From assembly GCA_947044365.1 (NCBI GenBank), contig OX345650.1:377501-441500 (forward strand): a stretch of 64,000 bases of DNA, read 5' to 3'. Shown here in pieces: positions 52,401 to 64,000 of the stretch; the stretch's first letter is position 1, and each line of letters begins with the position of its first letter. Position numbers and translations under genes: made by a program. This stretch comes from Petrosia ficiformis (Eukaryota > Porifera > Demospongiae > Haplosclerida > Petrosiidae). The notes beneath the pieces were generated by a model. The model searched no databases, was not told the origin of the DNA, and was given only the letters and a program-made list of their open reading frames with translations.

Positions 52401-53261
52401 AATTCTACATCACATCTTCCTGTCAATACGCTTCTTCCTCAACCGGTTTCATTACAGATTGATAGGGCTCCTAGTTGCTCACCTGATATTCATCCTGTCT
52501 TTACTAATAATAATGGTGGTACAAACTTCTCAAGAAATGGTGTCTGTTGTTTACCTCCAATACAAGAGGTATTATCAAGAGAAGAAAAAAAGGCAAGTAC
52601 TATGTGTGGAATAGATCTTTTAATGTTTAATGGAATGAGGTCCTGGGAATGGGAATGAGGCTAATTAATGTACATGTGTGTGTACTGTGTACGTATATGA
52701 CTAGCCTCATACCCAAGTGATCTCTGTTCTGTACATCACCTCGGATCTCCTGACCTTGTTCAAACCAAGCAGATCTTGGCTGTGTTATTGTGTGCTACAA
52801 ACTGACACACCACTGTTTATAGTCCATGCATGACCATAGCACATGTTATTTTACATGCGTACATGTTAATTAGTGCATCCGCCAACAGTTGAATTTAGGC
52901 TCCTTTTGTCCGCTGTCTATAAAGAGCCTGGGAATGAGGCTAGTATATGTGACATTATGTATATATGTGCTTGCTATAGGAATCATCGTTGAGTAATAGA
53001 ATGTCTGATAGTGGACGACAGAAGGAAATACTGAATCAGCTACTAATATTAAGACAGGTACACAATTATACTAAAATATATACATACATATATCTACATT
53101 ATTTATATACATATATTCATTACATACATGTAAATGCATGTACGTGCATACATGTATATGTACATACATAATTATTTGTAATTATTTTTCAGGGAATTGT
53201 TTCACAGACTGAAAATGTTGACTCAAGAATAGGTTCTTTGCTTTATAAAAATACATTATGA
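49422..53261 (+). CDS. Coiled-coil protein, CCDC66-like
   Basis: About eight exons. The model starts ATG 49422 (MMMQYERRVPAKQQTK), with frame-matched exons 49422-49469, 49525-49613 and 49682-50203; the true start is uncertain. VSKKYLEKLLQNSL resembles the short helix near the CCDC66 N-terminus. A coiled-coil block TKIREMNEKRIKELEYR|EFLLTQIEDKRKKKEEEKMIQDKL, LAKERERVMRDFEIEKEKQRKKE|IDAAQKISLMEQRIKEAE spans about 50580-51360. A long disordered, Ser/Pro/Asn-rich and basic region follows to 52592. The C-terminus RQKEILNQLLILRQ|GIVSQTENVDSRIG ends at TGA 53259-53261. CCDC66 is a microtubule-associated ciliary and centrosomal protein; CSPP1 is an alternative. Frame suggests a 76-bp intron at about 51219-51297. 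Confidence 0.6.
52701..52943. mobile_element. small TIR element with CTAGCCTCATNCCCAG ends
   Basis: Left end CTAGCCTCATACCCAAG and right end CTGGGAATGAGGCTAG form inverted repeats. TATATGA on the left and TATATGT on the right may be a 6-bp target duplication. It lies in the intron of the CCDC66-like gene. A third copy of the end motif (CTGGGAATGGGAATGAGGCTA) is just upstream near 52640. Confidence 0.6.
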
Positions 53262-53302
53262 CAATTTTTGTAAATTTTTTTTGCATTGAAAAAAAAATGT
53301 AA

Positions 53303-53330
53303 CACGTGGTGGTTGATCTGCGCATGCGCC
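53303..53330. promoter_or_regulatory. E-box CACGTG and NRF1-type site TGCGCATGCGCC upstream of IARS1
   Basis: CACGTG is at 53303-53308 and TGCGCATGCGCC at 53319-53330, about 40-60 bp before the chosen IARS1 start. The latter fits the NRF1 consensus YGCGCAYGCGCR except for its final base. Because this palindrome overlaps upstream in-frame ATGs, I prefer the start at 53366. Confidence 0.6.
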
Positions 53331-53365
53331 AGCAACACATGGTAATAATTGTCATTAGTACTGAT

Positions 53366-61972
<8,607 letters not shown>

Positions 61973-62665
61973 TAACTATTGAATCAAAAATCAAATCTAT
62001 CTTGATATTGTGTGTTGGGGTGTAACTTGTGGGAACCATATTCTATTTTGATAAAGCTAATAAATAAATTCATGAATATGAATAAATTATATTGTAACGC
62101 CCTGTTTATGATTTGGACGCACCCTAGCACATTCTCATACTTGATGGTGGTATCTCGAGAGGTGAGTAATGTTCAGTTATTGTATCTAATATATATATAT
62201 ATATTGTTGTTATGAAATGCTTTATGGATGTATTATATATATATATAATTAATTGTTTATATATATATATATTATTATAATAATTTATGTCCTCTACCTC
62301 TTATTGCTATGGAAGTATTGTTTTTATTCTACCATTGTCAGATATAATCAAACAGTATATATAATGAAGTAATAATCAACAGCTTTTAATATTAATAGCA
62401 AGATAACAATACATGTTTATTGTAAACTAGTCCATAATCTCCACCATTGTGTTTGTACATGCATATGCCACCCACCACACACACACACACATGGATATGT
62501 TTGATAACAGAACTTATCTTTTGTTCTTTTTAAAAGCAATAGAATTTCAATAGGCATTCACATGGTGTTAAATACATGTAACTGTATTTAGTAAAACAAA
62601 TCTATTCTATTCATCTATCTATCTATTTATCTATATATATAGGTGATTAACATATCCAAGAGAGT
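61973..62665. other. IARS1 3' flank / NNT 5' flank
   Basis: 693 bp. AATAAATAAATT near 62058 may be the IARS1 poly(A) signal. A possible non-coding NNT first exon could end at GAGAG|GTGAGT near 62160 and splice to the ATATAG acceptor near 62641. The rest is AT-rich with TATATA runs, a short CA run near 62475 and a CTAT run near 62615. Confidence 0.4.
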
Positions 62666-64000
62666 ATGTTCAACCTAACACAGGTATTTAAACCATATCA
62701 CTTTTCGCTATCACACTTCAAACATCCCACACATGGAAATCGTGTATTTTGTGGAGGGACTGTGCGTTCAGTAGTGCGAAAGTTCTGCACTAAATCGTCT
62801 ACAGAAGCAATACAGACTCCAAAAGGTATCCCATATAACAAATTAACTCTGGGTGTGCCAAAAGAGACATTTCTAAATGAGAGACGTGTTGCTCTGAGTC
62901 CAGCTGCCGTATTAACACTTACCAAAGTGGGTTATAATGTTTTAGTTGAAGATGGGGCAGGTGCTGAAGCAAAGTTCTCTAACGCTGATTATGAGACAGC
63001 CGGAGCGAGTATTAAAAAGCGGAATGAGGTTTTTGGATCGGATATAGTACTTAAAGTAAGAGCACCTTCTTTAGAAGAAGTACAGCTGTTGAAAGACAGA
63101 AGCAATTTGATTAGTTTCATCTATCCAGCTCAGAACAAAGAGGTTATTGACAAGTTAGCTGAGAAGAATGCCACCGTCCTTGCAATGGACTGTGTCCCTC
63201 GTATCAGCAGAGCACAGGTCTTCGATGCTTTGAGTTCAATGGCTAATATTGCAGGTTACAAGGCTGTTGTTGAAGCTGCAAACAACTTTGGGCGTTTCTT
63301 CACAGGTCAAATAACAGCAGCTGGTAAGGTCCCTCCAGCAAAGGTCCTTGTTATCGGTGGAGGTGTGGCAGGTTTATCAAGTATTGGGACAGCAAAGAGT
63401 ATGGGTGCAATAGTCCGTGCTTTTGATACGCGAGAAGCTGTTAGGGAGCAAGTCCAGTCGTTAGGTGCAGAGTTTTTGGAAGTAGGTTTGAAGGAGACTG
63501 GCGAAGGAACTGGAGGCTATGCTAAAGTGATGTCTAAAGAGTTTATTGAAGCGGAGATGGCATTGTTTGCAAAGCAATGTAAAGAGGTAGACATTTTAAT
63601 ATCAACAGCATTGATACCAGGAAAACCAGCCCCTAAACTTATCTCACAGGAAATGGTAGAATCAATGAAGGATGGATCTGTTGTTGTTGATCTTGCAGCA
63701 GAAGCCGGGGGTAATGTAGCCACAACAAAACCAGGAGAGCTTTATAATTACAAAGGTGTTACTCATATCGGATACACTGACCTTCCTAGTCGTCTACCTA
63801 CACAGTCTAGTACATTATATGGTAATAATATTTCAAAGCTCCTGTTATCAATGGGTGATAATAATCATTATACTGTGAATTTAGAGGATGAGGTTGTACG
63901 TGGATCCATAATCCTCAATGAGGGGAAACTCCTCTGGCCACCTCCCCCTCCTAAAGAACAGACAGCAGCTCAACCTGTCCCTGTTGTCAAGGCAGAACCT
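62666..64000 (+). CDS. NNT: Mitochondrial NAD(P) transhydrogenase, N-terminal part (runs off right edge)
   Basis: ATG 62666 opens a frame that stays open for 445 codons to the edge with no intron. The first about 45 residues ([18 protein letters not shown]...) lack acidic residues and have Arg, Lys, Ser and Thr, as expected of a mitochondrial presequence. The mature part matches the PntA-like domain [54 protein letters not shown], the NAD-binding [50 protein letters not shown] and [19 protein letters not shown]. It ends in a Pro/Ala-rich linker ([15 protein letters not shown]) before the membrane domain, which is outside the window. It uses the proton gradient to make NADPH from NADH in the inner mitochondrial membrane. 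Confidence 0.95.
   Translation, partial: MFNLTQVFKPYHFSLSHFKHPTHGNRVFCGGTVRSVVRKFCTKSSTEAIQTPKGIPYNKLTLGVPKETFLNERRVALSPAAVLTLTKVGYNVLVEDGAGAEAKFSNADYETAGASIKKRNEVFGSDIVLKVRAPSLEEVQLLKDRSNLISFIYPAQNKEVIDKLAEKNATVLAMDCVPRISRAQVFDALSSMANIAGYKAVVEAANNFGRFFTGQITAAGKVPPAKVLVIGGGVAGLSSIGTAKSMGAIVRAFDTREAVREQVQSLGAEFLEVGLKETGEGTGGYAKVMSKEFIEAEMALFAKQCKEVDILISTALIPGKPAPKLISQEMVESMKDGSVVVDLAAEAGGNVATTKPGELYNYKGVTHIGYTDLPSRLPTQSSTLYGNNISKLLLSMGDNNHYTVNLEDEVVRGSIILNEGKLLWPPPPPKEQTAAQPVPVVKAEP

Noticed and set aside
53303..53365. Upstream in-frame start for IARS1 adding about 20 residues
   Set aside because: The most upstream codon is GTG. The ATGs after it fall within the NRF1-type palindrome or just beyond it, and homology begins at the 53366 ATG.

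Overview
This window is eukaryotic nuclear DNA from a compact, AT-rich, intron-dense animal genome. Coding sequence is split into many short exons with GT..AG introns of roughly 50 bases to about 2 kb. Neighbouring genes often lie about 100-300 bases apart. Introns are loaded with short-unit satellites (TGTA, GATG, ATCC, GATA, and the self-complementary ACATGT hexamer). Together with near-vertebrate protein sequences and a Death-domain/ROCO-like immune-type receptor, this suggests an early-branching metazoan, most likely a demosponge of the Amphimedon type. That placement is inference: nothing in the window names the species. All gene models were built by hand from conserved protein blocks and splice signals, so exon ends are approximate except where a base position is given.

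Layout, left to right. 1-933 (-): 5' part of an LCMT2/TYW4-like methyltransferase. 1195-7494 (-): a USP4/11/15-type deubiquitinase. 7790-13072 (+): a 1,493-residue protein with a Death domain at each end and two tandem ROCO-like GTPase-COR modules, the first of which has lost key GTPase residues. 13403-22477 (-): plasma-membrane calcium ATPase. 23001-27102 (-): a short host cell factor (HCF) with Kelch and Fn3 parts but no proteolysis-repeat region. 27204-38259 (+): a long coiled-coil protein, with an intronless POT/SLC15-like transporter (30654-32417, -) nested in one intron. 38549-39902 (-): NUDT16-like Nudix hydrolase. 40006-49191 (+): a half-size ABCA transporter. 49422-53261 (+): a CCDC66-like coiled-coil protein. 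53366-61972 (+): cytosolic isoleucyl-tRNA synthetase. 62666 to the right edge (+): mitochondrial NAD(P) transhydrogenase, open at the edge.

Three gene pairs are divergent with short shared promoters: USP/Death-ROCO 295 bp, HCF/coiled-coil 101 bp, NUDT16/ABCA 103 bp. Two pairs are convergent, and the ABCA-CCDC66-IARS1-NNT run is head to tail. The genes are mostly housekeeping and do not form one pathway.

Mobile DNA is non-autonomous and intronic: two identical 613-bp TTAA-flanked MITEs; two small hAT-type elements with perfect 8-bp target duplications (one with a paralogous empty site elsewhere in the window); a third hAT-like element; a long-TIR foldback element; and a family of hairpins built on AGTCTCRTTCCCAG. 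No rRNA, CRISPR array or bacterial operon is present. One tRNA-derived sequence lies in an ABCA intron and looks degenerate.
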